NCBI GenBank assembly: GCA_022376465.1
Contig: JACDTU010000001.1
Coordinates: 2,604,001-2,668,000 of the forward strand
Origin: Cubamyces lactineus
Taxonomy: Eukaryota; Basidiomycota; Agaricomycetes; Polyporales; Polyporaceae
Direction: 5' to 3'
Length of the DNA: 64,000 bases
Positions 21,873-33,700 of this stretch are shown piece by piece (positions within the stretch are counted from its first letter, which is position 1; the number at the start of each line of letters is the position of its first letter). The notes under the pieces were generated by a model, which worked only from the letters and a program-made list of their open reading frames with translations, was not told the origin of the DNA and did no database searches. The position numbers and the translations under genes were made by a program.

Positions 21873-24800
21873 TCAAGGTGCGACGAGTTCATTCAGGAAC
21901 AAGCTTCCATTTTGCGACAGACACAGGCCGTGTAGCTGTACGCACATATCGTTCAGTCCTCCATTCAAAATACAACGCTCGTCGAGGGAGAGCTCACCTT
22001 GTTGGCCAGTATCGTGCCTATACGCCATCACGTACCAGTCCTCCTTCCTCATCCGCTCGACGCGCTTCCTACTGAGCTTGAAGCGGATGCGCTCCTGGTA
22101 CCGCACGTACTCCTGCATAGTCATGACGAAGAACGTGCCCGGCGCCGGCTCGGCCTTGCCCTCGAATATCCGGCCCATGTCGTCGATGAGCCTCGTCGCG
22201 GTCGCGGCCGACGCCCGGTAGAACAGCAGCTGCGTGCGCGGGTCGTACGGCGAGCTAAAGTTGAACAGCGCCGCAGTCGAGAAGTACTGCGCGGGCTGCA
22301 ATGATACCTCCCATACCTGGATGTCGTCAGGCTCGCGCGAGAAGTCGGGTGGAAGCGCGCCGGCGAGTGGGAAGGGAATGGCGTGGTACGCGCTCGCGAT
22401 CATGACCTCGAAGTCGATGAGCCATGGGTCCGTGCGTACGCGCCGTGCGGGCACGCGCCGGAGGCGCTCTTTGACGGGCATAGGCCAAAAGTCGTCGTAG
22501 GGCGCGATGTCGGAGACCATGCTCCCGCTCAGGACGCGCGCTAGGAAGTCGGAGAGCCAGTGCGCCGGGTAGCCGACGCGGTGCAGGTAGAAGAGGAGGC
22601 CGAAGAACGCGGACAGGTTGTGTGGGCAGCGCACGTTGTGGGGGCGGAACTTGGAGTGTCCGGGAATGAACGTGTTGAAGAGGACGCGGGTGAGCCACGT
22701 CGTGAGTTCGTCTCGTGAGGCGAGTTCTGAGAGGGGCCGGGGTACGCTCTGCGACCCCAGTGTACAGACGTCCATGACCACTCTCGAACTGATCACACGG
22801 CAGCCGAGGTACCGAGGCACTTCCTCTGGCAGGAGCAGAGTGTAGCTGCACGATAGCAGTAAAACATCAGGGTGGGATCATGTCTGTGCGATGCAATGAG
22901 CTCACGTATGGAAGAATTCATCGTCTCCAGCCCATACAGGGGTGTTTAAGAGAGAGTTGAAGCCTAGTGCTGCCTGAGGGTCGTCTTGCAAGCACGGGAT
23001 GGCATAGATGACTACGTTGAGGGGGCCATTTGTATAGTCTCTGGAGACAAATTTGTTAGCGAACTTCCCAAATCGAACGTCAGAAGAGAGGGCACTCACG
23101 GAACGTTACTAAGCCACATCCTGGTGTACTTGCGAGGGAACTCCTTCGGGCGCGTGATGTCCGCTCCCCATTGCATTTTCGCAAGTTCTCCAGACAGCCC
23201 GCCACAAAGAAGCTCCACGGTGAGATGCCCCGCGAGGCCTTTGAGCGCGCTGGCCGCCTTCTCAAAGAAAACTCCGCAAACCTGCGAGGCTAGCATATGC
23301 TGATCAGTGCCAACAGGGTCTTGAGCGTTCGGGGTGTTGCGTCGGTTGAACTGCTCAAAGTAGGTGACGGTACGGAACATGTCGAGCTTGATGTCCGGGT
23401 AACCGTCCCGGTCCGAGTAACACCTAGGGTCACTGCATTTCGTATCCTGCATGCGTCGCCATCGGTATAGGCAAACAGGAACATCACCGGAGAACTCACG
23501 AAGAGGGTGATATTCGGCTTCCAGTCGTTCTCGATGTGAGCTTGAACCTGAAAAAAAGAGACTGAGAGAGGCTCGTGTGTCGTCGATACAGGGGGAGACG
23601 GTTACCTTGCGTAGAACAGGCTGAGACATTCCCGTATGGCTCTTGATTTGTTTCCACGCCGTTTCAAAACCCGGGTGACGCTTCATCAATTCTTTTGGAG
23701 GCAGGAAGACCTTCGCACCCTTGTAGAACGCCTCCTCGTACAAGGGGAGCTTACCGCCCTTCCCCTCCTTGTAAATCATGTCAATCAGCTTGTCCATGTT
23801 ATTGTCCACGAAAGCCCTCATCTCCTCGGGCGAGTCGTCCTTCGAAAACAGCGGCCACTCTGCAAGGGACTCGGGCGAGAGCTCTTGCAGGGCCTTCCTG
23901 ATTTTAGCACGCTCTTCCGCCTCTTTCTCCTGAAGCGTCTTCTTGAGCGTCGCGTTCCCTCCAGGAACCATTGACATCATCTGCGCCTCAGGAAGGTCCG
24001 ACGGCGACATATGTTCATGCCCTTTGAGCATCCTTGAGGTGTTCTTTTTCGTCGTCAACCAGAAGTCGAGTGTTGGCAGGATAGCGGTGATCGTGTCGGA
24101 TACGACATGAAGCCAATCGGGAAGGCCGCGCGAGTCCGAAGTGAATCTCTTATGCAAATCTTCAATGACAGATGAAAGGCTAACCAGAGCAGTAAGTACC
24201 CATGTTCTAAGCCTAAGCATTGCCTCGCCTACCGTTTATGACAGTAGCTGGGCATAGCTACGCCGCAGAACGTGTATGTGAGTGTTGCCTTGATCTCGGC
24301 TCGGATGGTCGAATCACTGGCTTCGTTCAGTGCATGCAGCAGCATGAAAATGCAGACGTCACGAGCGATCGTTGCGTCGTGGACATCAAGGAGGGTGAGG
24401 TGAGCTTGGAAATGAGCACGCTTGGCCTTTGGAAGCCGCTGGAAGGCTTCGTGGAGACCAATGAGGGTTCCAAGCGCATGACGCCCTGAAGATGAACGGT
24501 CGAGTCAAATTCTGCCTGCTCGCGGAGCGAGGTAGACGTACCATCCCCAACTCCTCCGAACAGTATAGCAACATTGGAGAGGTATTTGTTAGGCAATTTG
24601 TCGAGTTTCAAAGGATACGCTTCGCCGGGGCCCCATCCCTCCATCAAACCGATTATATCGTCTGTCCCAATCTACACAGAACACTATCAGTATCGCAGAC
24701 TCTTTGGCAGTGTGCATGCCTCACCGAGAAAAATTCTCTTGTGGGATCTCTATGAAACCATCAGTACACCTCTCAGACCATATAGTCGCGAGCAACTCAC

Positions 24801-25430
24801 AGTGGTTTGAAGAACATTGGAAGTTTGGCTAATCTTTGCAAGTCAACCTCGCTCGCTTCAGCATACTTGGCAAGCTCAGGAACCATGATATCCCACTCTC
24901 CCCAGAGCCTTACGAGCTCCTCTTTCTCGGAGGACTTCGTGCTACATTTCACTCCTGCATCTCGCAACCCAGCAATCTCTGCCCCGTTGTCATCCAAAAA
25001 GCCTGGAACGATTTTCCTCGCCCGGAATCCATGGCAGAGCGCCTTGGCAAGTCGACTCGAGAGTCTGACGGCCAGGCTAAAATTCATAGTGGGCTGCGCC
25101 TGCAGAAGTTTCCACGCACGCAAGATCGCTTGAGCACAGCCGTCATAGTTTGCTATCTCGTAGAACGCTGCACTCAAATTGGACGGGTAAACTGGATCGG
25201 TTGGGTCCGCTTCCTCTGCCTGTGATTCGGAAGGTATAAGATAAGTGTCAATGACCCAGGTACACTCATGATATCACCTGTGCAAAGAGTTCCGCGGCGC
25301 TGTGTGCGATTGAATAAACTTCGTCAAAATGACCAAGTCCGCAACTCCGCGATGATGCTCACCGCTTGATATTGCCTGACTTGAAGAATTGATTGCCCTC
25401 GCTCTTCAGGTCCGCAGCCTTCTGTGTCAT
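21873..25430 (-). CDS. TPR/DUF4470-like protein, 997 aa
   Basis: Eleven exons join in frame to 997 aa. Residues 1-70 form TPR-like helices (KSEGNQFFKSGNIKRAAELF, then AAFYEIANYDGCAQAILRAW). The middle has WGPGEAYPLKLDKLPN and LFGGVGDGRHALGTLIGLHE. The C-terminal half has NGPLNVVIYAIPCLQDDPQ and VPRPLSELASRDELTTWLTR. This layout matches a large family in mushroom genomes usually labelled DUF4470, often with a MYND finger; I see no MYND cysteines here. Function is unknown; the TPRs suggest a scaffold. Exons: 25430-25363, 25299-25278, 25219-24801, 24749-24725, 24671-24542, 24485-24233, 24179-23606, 23547-23500, 23446-23100, 23040-22906, 22845-21873. A hAT element begins 185 bp upstream of the start. 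Confidence 0.8.
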
Positions 25431-25614
25431 AACCGAAATTTATAGTTTTCTTCGCTGAGAGAGCTCCGATTTTGTGGAGGGTACCGATCCAACCTGAGGG
25501 TGTATGCGCTGACAGTGAGCGTGATCGCGGCCTGGTCGCGGTACCTGCGAGCCACGCGACGCGTAAGCGCCGAAATGCCTCACGCTGCACGTGAATGCGT
25601 AACCAGCTTTCAAG

Positions 25615-26751
25615 CAGTGTTGTTATGACCCAGGTCATGACCGCCGGTCATGACTTTTTGTGAACGGCTTGACGGGTCATGACTTTTGGTCAAGGTCAGC
25701 ACGTGATGTCCGAAACGGTACCAATAGCTCGGCACTCGGGCTGCAGACCGCGTCATCTGTAGACTATGTACGTAGCATATTCACTATTGATATATTCTTC
25801 AAGTGGTAACGTAGTAGCTGTCCGTATGCCTACGAAATCCTACATTTCAGTGTCAAATGTATCAGCAGCTACATCCGCAGCATCGGAAGAGTCCTGCTCA
25901 TAAGCCACCTGCTCCTTGCCAAGTTGAGGCGGCTCTGCCCCCAGAACGGCATTGGGACCTCACCAGACCCCTCGTGAGACGTTCCAGTGGTGTCCGTGGT
26001 GTGGGGAGGATAATTGAACAGGTACTTGAGCTGGTAGGCCGCAGCACCCCTTGGAACAGGCTCGAGAGGGGAAGCTAGATGTGGGATTACCCCGGATTCT
26101 CCCTGTCCAACTCGGACGCCCTCGGACACACTGATCAGGTCATCAACATCCTCCTCGTCCTCGGTGTCTTCTTCGGCCGCTATCTCAAGCAGCTCTGTAG
26201 CAACTGCGGAGAAGGACTCGACAATGGCAAAGTCGGTTGTGGGACCGGTAGGCTCGGGGGAAGGGATGGGGTTGGACAGGGGAGGTACGGCACCTTCGGG
26301 ATTTGTGAGGACGTCGACCTTGTCACCGAAGTGGCGACGTTGCTCTTATCGGCCTGACCCGTAAGTATAGTTGATGTCTGCCTTAACAAGCACAACTTTC
26401 CTCGAATATTTTTCGACGCCTATGCGATTGCGAAGCTTCATTTGGATTATCCCCATGAGGCTGAATAAGCATTCAACGCCTGCGGAGTTCGGGACAATGG
26501 AGAATAGGCGCAGCGCGAATTTCACCAGTCCGTTTGCACCGCTGGAATCGTGAGTATCGGCGCTGCGCCACACCTCAAGAAGGTTGACCGGCTTTCGCCC
26601 TTGGTACTCGGTACAATACTTCATACTCGCCGGGCATCCCGGATATATCACGTGCTGACCTTTGACCTGTGGTCATGACACGGTCATGAACTGACCGTCT
26701 CCAACCCTGACCATTTGGTCATGACCTTGAACTTGACTCGTACCAACACTG
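25615..26751. mobile_element. Truncated hAT DNA transposon, 1137 bp
   Basis: The element starts CAGTGTTG and ends CAACACTG. It is flanked by a perfect 8-bp target duplication, CTTTCAAG, at 25607-25614 and 26752-26759. These are hAT hallmarks. Inverted similarity extends about 105 bp inward and contains several copies of GGTCATGAC in each end, plus GGTCAGCACGTGAT at the inner edge. Such subterminal repeats usually bind the transposase. Only the C-terminal part of a transposase frame remains, so the copy is internally deleted and cannot move by itself. It sits between the DUF4470-like gene and a HET relic. Confidence 0.92.
25869..26651 (-). pseudogene. hAT transposase C-terminal remnant
   Basis: The minus-strand frame carries the hAT C-terminal dimerisation motif (FSIVPNSAGVECLFSLMG, then KLRNRIGVEK). 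It is followed in the same frame by RRHFGDKVDVL and an acidic tail to a stop at 25869. A single in-frame TAA near 26346-26348, just before EQRRHFGD, interrupts it. The N-terminal DNA-binding and catalytic regions are absent. The stop plus truncation make it a non-functional remnant. Confidence 0.85.
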
Positions 26752-26973
26752 CTTTCAAGTGCGCTTTCTAACCTCGACTCCCACCACGGCCAACAGGCGG
26801 CGTATCGACATGCTACCATGGTATGTCGTCGTTCGAAGGACAGAAGATGCTAAACAGTAATGAGCATGACGCAGCAATGACTGTGCAAGGCGGTGCGACT
26901 GTTCTCTGCGACAATCTGTCCCGCTCTTACTGAATGTGTTCGCTTCTAACAAACAACCCAACTTCTAACTTAG

Positions 26974-27183
26974 GGTGTACGCTACGCAATCCTATCACAC
27001 ACCTGGGAGACTGGCTATGAAGGCAAGGAACAGGCCTATGAAGATCTTCGTAGGATCCTAGACGTGGCTATGGCAGAAACGACGGCGGGGCGAGGTGCGC
27101 TTATGGACTGCTCGCAACACTTCGCCTCGTGCGCGCTGTCTACAAGACCCATGTCGTTACGTAAGGCACGGATCTGCACTTAG
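26974..27183 (+). pseudogene. HET-domain N-terminal relic
   Basis: After a possible 3' splice site (TTCTAACTTAG, ending 26973) the plus strand reads GVRYAILSHTWETGYEGKEQ and AYEDLRRILDVAMAE. This closely parallels the N terminus of the intact HET gene 500 bp downstream (GVRYAILSHTW, then EQTYEDILKIQ). The similarity fades after about 40 codons and the frame closes at TAG 27181-27183. No upstream exon or the rest of the domain is seen. It is probably the stump of a tandem HET copy. Confidence 0.75.
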
Positions 27184-27492
27184 GCGCGCCGTAGCAGCTG
27201 CATAGCAAATCCTGCTACCTGCTGCCATGTGTCAATCCAAGAAGCACTATGGGTGCAATCAGTACACCGCCCTGTACCGCACTCCGCCATCTTCAATAGG
27301 GATGCAACACACACATCGTTCACCCTCGCTATCAGCTTTCATACATCCCGAAACGCACTCCCTCTGAGCACTTTCACCGTCGTCGGTGACTGCTTCGACC
27401 GCCTTCACAGATATCCGCAACGTTGCTAGCAAGGTCACACCATCGCTCCTCTCAGGGTTCTACCTTGCTGATCCCCCTCAGTCTAGTCCAAC
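27184..27492. other. Upstream region of HET gene
   Basis: This 309-bp stretch lies between the relic stop and the intact HET start. No motif is recognised; it probably includes the promoter and 5' UTR. Confidence 0.4.
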
Positions 27493-29859
27493 ATGCCGCG
27501 ATTCTTGGATACCAAGACCGGTCAATTCATTTGGGTCAACGACCCGAAAGGTGTACGCTACGCCATCCTCTCGCATACCTGGTACACCAGCTCTGAAGGC
27601 CGGGAGCAGACATACGAGGACATCCTGAAGATCCAGGCTGCTGCTGCTGCCGAAGAGGCGAATCCGCAAAGTGTATCAAGTCCAGACGGCTTGTCGCAGC
27701 CATCGGATGGAGCTTTGCCTGACGCACGTCCGCTCCCTCCCCTTCCCTCCATCCTCCACAGGCCCGAGCTCTCCGAGAAGATCAGAGGGTTCTGTACCTA
27801 TGCGCGGAAAGCCGGGTACCATTTCGTATGGGCCGACATGTGCTGCATCGACAAGTCGAGCAGTGCTGAGCTTTCGGAGGCGATCAACTCGATGTTCGAA
27901 TGGTACCGCTTGGCAACCGTATGCTATGTCTATCTCGCGGACGTACCCGCTGAAGACGAGGTCTCAAGGCGCGTTGACAAGGAATTCCGCCAGAGTAGGT
28001 GGCATACACGCGGTTGGACCCTCCAGGAACTCCTCGCGCCTAGACGAGTCGTCTTTCTGTCAAGGATGTGGACAGTCCTCGGAACCAAACTAGGGCTCGC
28101 TGGGCAACTCGCAGAGATTACAGGCATCGATGCTTCCATTTTCACAGGCCGCACCGAGTTCGTGAATGCCAGCGTTGCGCAACGGATGTCCTGGGCTGCA
28201 CACCGCGAGACGACCCGCGTCGAGGACCGGGCCTACTCACTGATGGGCATCTTCGGCGTCTTCATGTCCCCAGTGTACGGCGAGGGCCACAATGCTTTTC
28301 TTCGCCTCCAAGAAGAGATCATCAGAACCATCCCGGACCAGAGTATCTTCGCGTGGGGCTCGTACGTCGACATTTCCGCTCAGAGCCATTCTGCGGACGT
28401 GGTGACTGTCGGTCCGACGAGCAATGACCTCAATATAGGTACTCGAGGAGAGGGTCTTCTCGCGCCATCACCCCTTGCCTTCAAATATTCATCAAACATT
28501 GTTCCCGTACCCTCCGCGGTTTTCGCTCAGATGCTCGGGACGCAGCGTGACTCGCTCCCTCAACTCCATTGTGTCTTCACCCCCCAGGGTATCAGCGTTC
28601 AGCTGCCTTGCATCGATACCACCGGCCGGCGACCGCACACCCGTGTGAAGGACGTGTTTCAAGGCTGTCCCAGGTCATATGGCCGCCTCGCACTTCTTCG
28701 TTGTCGCGTTCAGGATGGCCCCTTCATCGCACTCCCTCTTTCCTCCAAGAAGGCTCGTGGAGGCGAAGGCGACGACCACTTGAACATCAATCCGACGTTG
28801 GCCATTCGCTCAACACACGGCTCTGGATGGTTAAATACTTCAGGGCGTACATTGCGACTGAACAAAGAATTCTTCAAGATCGCTCGCGGGAGAGGATGGA
28901 AATTCCACATGCAAAACACGCTACTCCTCCTGGCATCTGAACGGAGCGCACACTCTACCTATACTGACTGGGGCGCTAACACTCATGTGATGACCAAAGA
29001 GCTATCGCCTCCAGTGTTGGAGCTTGCGCCTTGGTGCGACCTGGAGCTGGGCGCTGTTGGGCTTGGTACTGGAGATCTATCGCCGTCGGCCTATCTGCAT
29101 CAGTTCAACACTTTCAAACCCATGTACGTTGTGATCGCCGCCTTCCTCGACGATGACTACTACCGCTACAGAACGGCCTGGTTCGACATGCTCGTTGCGG
29201 TCACCGTGGAAGACTCCTGGGCCCCTACGACTCGGAGGACTGCTCCAGCCCCCGCCTCCGGCGATTCTGAGTCACAGTTCTCCGTGACTCTGACGCACAG
29301 ATACTATCCCACGGATGAGGATGAATCTATGGATACCTGGGATCTCGCCGAGCATGTGCGCCTACTCCATGTGAACACACTGTCGCAGCATGGCGCCACA
29401 CTCTACGCTGAGCGGGACTTCCAGATCCAGTGCGACGAAAGATCACCCTTCAACGGTCGCTTGCTGCGCGTGACCGTCCAGAGTGCGCCTCTGGAGCAAA
29501 CTGTTGGAGACATACCCGGGGAGTCCTCCGTGAACTTCAACGAGGGCGCGCGAGTAGAACGCTTCTGGGTCTCTGTTGAGGCGTCTGCGAAGTTGCACGA
29601 GGCCAAGCACAGGAGTCGTGAAGACGAGAACGATGATGACGAGGATATCTCCTACTGCAAGATGTTACTGGTGTGTATACTCCTGTGCTTCTACGTGATC
29701 TACTACGCTGGGACCATATGCCTACGCTTCGCACGGACTGCATTACGCGCAATATGGGACGTTGTGTCACGTACGGCACGTAGCCGTCCCAATAATTTTG
29801 GCTCGGAGCCTATACGTACAGTCCCGGCACCCCATTACTTCGCAGAAGCCGTTGTTTAA
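27493..29859 (+). CDS. HET-domain protein with C-terminal membrane segment
   Basis: A single 788-codon exon starts MPRFLDTKTGQFIWVNDP, a common beginning of basidiomycete HET proteins. Three HET motifs are clear: YAILSHTW (about 23-30), then WADMCCIDKSSSAELSEAIN with FEWYRLATVCYVYLADV (about 115-155), and RGWTLQELLAPRRVVFLS. A DUF8212-type block follows (VEDRAYSLMGIFGVFMSPVYGEG). Near the C terminus a hydrophobic stretch (MLLVCILLCFYVIYYAGTI) could span a membrane. HET domains trigger non-self recognition or cell death in ascomycetes; roles in basidiomycetes are largely untested. Lack of introns contrasts with all large neighbours and may suggest recent or retroposition-like origin, though many HET genes are intron-poor. 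Confidence 0.93.
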   Translation: MPRFLDTKTGQFIWVNDPKGVRYAILSHTWYTSSEGREQTYEDILKIQAAAAAEEANPQSVSSPDGLSQPSDGALPDARPLPPLPSILHRPELSEKIRGFCTYARKAGYHFVWADMCCIDKSSSAELSEAINSMFEWYRLATVCYVYLADVPAEDEVSRRVDKEFRQSRWHTRGWTLQELLAPRRVVFLSRMWTVLGTKLGLAGQLAEITGIDASIFTGRTEFVNASVAQRMSWAAHRETTRVEDRAYSLMGIFGVFMSPVYGEGHNAFLRLQEEIIRTIPDQSIFAWGSYVDISAQSHSADVVTVGPTSNDLNIGTRGEGLLAPSPLAFKYSSNIVPVPSAVFAQMLGTQRDSLPQLHCVFTPQGISVQLPCIDTTGRRPHTRVKDVFQGCPRSYGRLALLRCRVQDGPFIALPLSSKKARGGEGDDHLNINPTLAIRSTHGSGWLNTSGRTLRLNKEFFKIARGRGWKFHMQNTLLLLASERSAHSTYTDWGANTHVMTKELSPPVLELAPWCDLELGAVGLGTGDLSPSAYLHQFNTFKPMYVVIAAFLDDDYYRYRTAWFDMLVAVTVEDSWAPTTRRTAPAPASGDSESQFSVTLTHRYYPTDEDESMDTWDLAEHVRLLHVNTLSQHGATLYAERDFQIQCDERSPFNGRLLRVTVQSAPLEQTVGDIPGESSVNFNEGARVERFWVSVEASAKLHEAKHRSREDENDDDEDISYCKMLLVCILLCFYVIYYAGTICLRFARTALRAIWDVVSRTARSRPNNFGSEPIRTVPAPHYFAEAVV

Positions 29860-30739
29860 CGCGATTCCACGTAACACTATAGTGCTTCGGGTCCATACGA
29901 ATGTACATTCACCAATTGCTCAGCAGTTACGTCGACGACTTCCATGACATCGCAACTGGTATAGGTACTATCACTGCACCGGTTATGCAAAAGCGACAGT
30001 GATGCAAAATCCGACTGTTACTCAAATACATTCGCTGACATCCACACTCTCCGCCTCAAAACTGGCAAGCAGTTAGCCCTGCTATATACGAACATCTGTA
30101 TGTAATTTGAAGGCAGTAGGACGAGCACCGGGGCCCCAACAGTATGCACAAGTCCGTCGGAGGGGTCATGATGGCTTGGATTGCTCTCGCCACGAGCTGT
30201 ACTTTCACGCCAAGTCTCAGGAATGCGTACATGGTACAGGACACCATGTTATGTTATTTCAGACATGCTCCGGTGTTTTTCCTGTGAGGTAGAGGTCGCG
30301 AAATCGTGTCAAGACGAGGGCGGCGTGACATAGAGCTCCATGGTGTGATTCCGAGTACGAATTTGCACACCTAGCGAGCTGAGGCGCCGTGCTCTGTAGG
30401 GGAGATTGTTGGCGGAGAACGAATGTGGCGGTCTAGCGCCAGTGACTTCTTGTTACTTTCAGCGCTTGTAGGAACCAGAGTTTTGCAACTCTGTACTGAC
30501 GTTCGTATGTTCTCTAAAGGAAGACCTACGCATCCTTGCACCTCCGGCTTCAGCATGTATCTGCGGGATACGAAATAGAACTGCTGTACAACACTTGAGC
30601 TGCATACATGGATCAGCGGCCGAGATATTTGAATAAGAGCTCGGGTTTTGCATAACCGGTACAGTGATAGTATACGCAGGCCCTGCCTCCACTATACAAT
30701 GCATACATACATACATCTCAGAAACGAACCATCAAGGAT
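29860..30739. other. Convergent 3' intergenic
   Basis: This 880-bp stretch lies between the ends of the HET gene and TOF1. It contains a short CATA tetranucleotide run (about 30700-30714). No gene is recognised. Confidence 0.5.
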
Positions 30740-33700
30740 CTACTCTTCATCGTCCTCGTCTGCGATCACTATACGAGCTTTACGTTTCCCCCTTACCGCA
30801 GCGGACGCCACCACGTCGTCGTCCGAGTCTGCAGGCGCAGCCGGAGAGGACACCGCCGCCGCCGCCGTCGTGGTGTGACTTTGAGATATGGGCTGCGGCG
30901 TCGACTCTTCAATCGCAGTCACTTTGCGACGCGGGCGAGGACGTGGTCGGGGCTTCGCCTTAGGGCGCTCTTCTGCATCTCCCGTGGGTGGCGAAGTATC
31001 GGGGGAGGGCTCGGATCGATCCCGCTTCGGACTGCCGAAAACATTGAAGTCGCTTTCGTCGGAGGAGCTATCGCTCGCGCGTGCTTTGCCTCCATCCGAC
31101 TCTCGATGTTCGTCCTCGCCATCGGCCCCATCACCTTGCTCGCCCCGCTTCCTCCGCTTCTTCCCCGCGCCGTCCTTTTTCTCCTTTCGCCGCCGCTTCT
31201 TCGTACCATGCGCACGCATATTCGTTGCCTGCCCGGTGGACGCCGCCAAGCGCGCGGTCTTCTCGCGCAGAGCTTGCTCCTTCGCGAGGAAGGTCTCCAT
31301 GTCTCCATACTCAGCATCGCTGTCTTCGATGAACTGCGCAGACTTGTATTGCTGCTGTTCCTTCTTCTTTCGCTCCTTCTTCTTCCGCCGAGGCGCGTCA
31401 GATTCCTCAGCATCCGGGTCAGGTGTCGGTGAGCGTCGCCGCCGAGTGCGCCGACGTCGCTTCTTTGTCATGAGTTCTGAGGGAGATTTGCCTTCGAGGT
31501 CGATTGGGTTCTCCAGGAATCGCTCGATGACACTCAGCGTGCGCTTCATCTCTGCCGGGAGAATGACGGAAGAGATGTACCACTCAAGCTCATCGGCATC
31601 TACACAAGCAATCATGTCAAGAGCGCATTCAGGTTAACACATGTTCCGGGCGCATACCTTCATCGAGTATCTTGAAGTTACAGAGACGGAAGAGGAGCTT
31701 GAGATGCGGGTTCTTGTTCGCAGCTTCTGCTTCCTCGTCGCTTACATAGGGGATCACTGAGAATATGTGAGACACCCTTGCCCGAGTCGATAGACCGGAT
31801 GTAGCTCACAGTAGTCGTTGATCTTGGCTATAGCTTCACCGGATGGAGCTCGGCGGCCCAGTATCGCATCAATATCGACGTCGGACTCGTTGTCGCTGTT
31901 TGCGCCTGTCAGGTCGATGGTCTTCGAGGGTGCCCCGTCCACGTCCTCGATGATCTTCTGGCGGTGCGCGATCGCCAGTGACAAGATCTGTACATGCCGG
32001 TCAGCGTGCGCTACAAACAACGATAGGAGCGGAGTATGGCCCACCTGCTTCGTCCATTCAACGAGGTTTTGCTGCCCTTTCTCAATAAGCGCAGCAATGG
32101 CGATGCCAATCTGGTCGCTCAGCGTGTAGCCCTTCTTAACCTGCACATCGGGAGGGAAGCGGCTGTCGAAGGGTAACTTCTCCGGGCGGGTGCCGATCTG
32201 ATCGAGCTCCGCGCTCGAGAACTGTTTCCAATGCCCTCGGTTCTTTGGGAAGAACGCCTATTAGGACACAGGTGTAGTATCAGTACGGTAACACCCTAAG
32301 CAAAGCGTAAGGCGAAGAACTGACCTCGACGACCAAGAAAGAGTCCTCTGCGACCGCCTTGAAGAACTTCCGCAAGATGTAGTTGATAAGCGCTACAAGA
32401 TCTTTGTATGGCTGCTCCTTCGGCAACGACTTCTCGTCGGCCATGATTTGTTTGAATAAGTAAAGAGTGGACACCTAATAACGAAGGCCGGTGCTCAGTG
32501 ACACTGAAAATAATGCGAAGGCGTCTCGTTTACCATAAAGTACAGGCCTTCAGCCTTCTGTTTGACGGCCTGCCGGTGCATGAGGCTAACGACGCGCTTC
32601 ATTTGCTCGGGCGTAGTGAACTCCTTGTACCGTGCCAGATATACGAGCAGAGTGCGAGTAACCTCTGAATGTACGAAGCGCTGCACACGTTGACCTCATG
32701 AGGAATCCGCATACTAAATGTAGAGAATGCGACGAACGTGCTCGAATTGGTCGAAGGTGAACATAGTCTCATCTATGACTTCCTCGTCCTCTTGCTGGGG
32801 TTCTTCTTCTTCCACATCGGGCACACCTTCGCCTTCTTCGGTCGACTTGCCTGTTATGACAAGGGGGTCAGACGACAGAGGAACAAATCAGAGGCAATGC
32901 TACATACCAGCGCGCTTCTTAGGCTTCGCTTTCCGCCGAACGTACATCTCACCTTTGCCCTGCCGCTTACTCCATTTCTCGAGCATACGAAGCAGCGAAT
33001 AGGCAAGATGGACGCTCGCATCGAGGTACGCCAGGCTCTGTGTACCCTCCTTGTACGTTCGCATACTCTCGAGGGAAATATCGAGCACTTCGCCGTTGTA
33101 CACAATCTGTTGCTGGAGCAGGCGCGCAGCGTCCGCAACATCTTCCTCTGCATTCTTCTCTGCTTCAGCGATGGGGTCCGCGTTGGCATCCGCAGATCCT
33201 TCTCGCGGTGCAGGAGGGGAGGAAGACATCGCATCGAGAATGAGAACGAATTGTGTCAGACATTCAATGCCAGCTTGAAGCTCGGTCCATAGCTTGGGCT
33301 GAGTAGACATCAGTCGTCTCATCGTTTGGTAGGTGCAAAGAGGCACAAACCTTCGCCTCTTGTGCTTCACGCATACGACGGAGTACCCAGACAATCCACC
33401 CACGGTCGATCACCTCTGCAACAAGGCCGAACTTCCAGCGAGATCCTTCTGGTTGCCGCTCGCGCTCGTACAGGAAGAATTCGAGGAACCACTTTGCGAC
33501 AAACAGGAGCCGCAGATTGTCTTTCTCAGTGACCTTCGCCCGTTCCGCTTTGATATCCTTCAGTAGCGATGCCAGAAGTGCTGTACGTCTTAAAATTATC
33601 GCCAGATATTCAGTACAGGAACGATTTGATGGCTTACGGTTGAAGGAGCTTTCTATGAATGATCGCGCAAGGTTTTGCAATATGACTCTCGCATCGAGCG

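Noticed and set aside
30888..31637. A 249-codon frame antisense to the TOF1 tail
   Set aside because: It arises from the repetitive Lys/Arg/Ser codons of the real gene on the other strand and has Ser/Arg/Phe-rich nonsense composition.
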